Below, piece after piece: positions 63,740 to 64,000 of a stretch of 64,000 nt of DNA (positions are counted from its first letter, which is position 1; each line of letters opens with the position of its first letter). Below the pieces are notes generated by a model. The model was not told where the DNA came from and ran no database searches. It saw only the letters and a program-made list of their open reading frames with translations. Both the position numbers and the translations under genes were made by a program. Source of the DNA: Pedobacter polaris (GTDB taxonomy: Bacteria > Bacteroidota > Bacteroidia > Sphingobacteriales > Sphingobacteriaceae); NCBI RefSeq assembly GCF_005116505.1, contig NZ_SWBR01000004.1, positions 124,001-188,000 of the forward strand, in the 5' to 3' direction.

Positions 63740-64000
63740 ATGAGAATTAGAAGCGCAATAAATTTAAAATCAAGAAAATGGTTTATGAAATTAGAATTAA
63801 AAATTATTAAGAGATCATATGCTCTGGTAATTATTCTAGGGCTATTTTTAACTATTTATTCAGGTTGTAAAAAGTCTGATCAATTCCAACAACCATCGAT
63901 TGACAATGAAACGTTAATAAAATCTAAGCTTATAGCAGCAGGATTTGATCTTTCGCAAGGGTTTAGTAAATATGGTGATAAATATATTGTTGAAAATGAT
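63740..64000 (+). CDS. lipoprotein, N-terminal part (M57/HEIGH metallopeptidase-like); 3' end outside window
   Basis: An ORF open to the window end. From the first ATG the product has a 42-residue leader to the Cys of YSGCKKSD; from an in-frame ATG at 63785 the leader is 27 residues and is a normal lipoprotein signal (KIIKRSYALVIILGLFLTIYSGC), so that start may be the true one. After it, LIAAGFDLSQGFSKYGDKYIVEND resembles the propeptide segment preceding the peptidase domain in Bacteroidota M57 (HEIGH) proteins. The catalytic part would lie beyond the window, so the family call is tentative. Confidence 0.5.
   Translation, partial: MRIRSAINLKSRKWFMKLELKIIKRSYALVIILGLFLTIYSGCKKSDQFQQPSIDNETLIKSKLIAAGFDLSQGFSKYGDKYIVEND

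Overview
The window is chromosomal DNA of a Bacteroidota bacterium, most likely from the family Sphingobacteriaceae (Pedobacter-like). The reasons are low G+C, Bacteroidota -7 boxes (TAnnTTTG) with little Shine-Dalgarno signal, a MurF-Alr fusion, a short primary sigma factor, a type IX secretion cargo protein next to a PorP/SprF gene, an Oar-like TonB-dependent receptor, a 482-residue GAPDH and GH97/GH30 glycosidases. There is no phage, insertion sequence, plasmid origin, rRNA or CRISPR array. Most of it is ordinary chromosome with small accessory patches. The genus is an inference.

Layout. 1-2.1 kb: C-terminal part of a membrane-type M1 peptidase, then a cluster of short palindromic repeats. 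2.1-4.6 kb: GH97 glycosidase, a perfect 20-bp palindrome and a small membrane ORF. 4.8-7.2 kb: poorly conserved hypotheticals, decayed coding sequence and another small membrane ORF. 7.1-7.8 kb: tRNA-Leu(UAA), tRNA-Gly(GCC), two tRNA-Leu-like fragments and a GIY-YIG gene whose stop codon lies in one fragment. 7.9-19.4 kb: recX, murF-alr, GH30, DUF502, LOG protein, SSF symporter, recR, a PLC-like protein, an SDR and an esterase. 19.6-23.6 kb: trpDFBA, preceded by a clear trp leader peptide with three tandem Trp codons and an attenuator; trpE, trpG and trpC are absent from the locus, and every junction between the trp genes holds a repeat element. 23.8-32.4 kb: NTF2-like protein, nhaA, sprF plus a 1658-residue PHP-domain T9SS protein, and a Sua5-family gene. 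32.5-41 kb: FMN/glutamate-synthase-like oxidoreductase, asnS, two histidine kinases meeting tail to tail, and sucC. 41-48.4 kb: a DUF4173-like membrane protein with its small regulator gene, a lolD-type ATPase, a pre-ATP-grasp/degenerate HAD pair and an S41 protease. 48.4-60 kb: M28 peptidase, aldo/keto reductase, PhzF, GAPDH, primary sigma factor, DUF2975/HTH pair, GNAT, a surface-protein pair, metallo-beta-lactamase-fold hydrolase and lpdA. 60-64 kb: Oar-like receptor and the start of a lipoprotein resembling HEIGH/M57 peptidases.

How the genes work together. Clear units are the attenuated trp operon; sprF with its secreted partner; recR-PLC-SDR; the 218-codon membrane gene whose stop overlaps the start of a winged-helix regulator; DUF2975 with a Cro/CI regulator; and a metallophosphoesterase gene overlapping a barrel-protein gene. 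Central metabolism (sucC, lpdA, GAPDH) and information genes (rpoD, asnS, recR, recX, Sua5) are scattered singly. No complete undescribed defence or secretion system is visible. The most informative structures are the trp attenuator with its repeat-filled operon, the tRNA-Leu/GIY-YIG locus, and the catalytically degenerate HAD protein beside a stand-alone pre-ATP-grasp domain.
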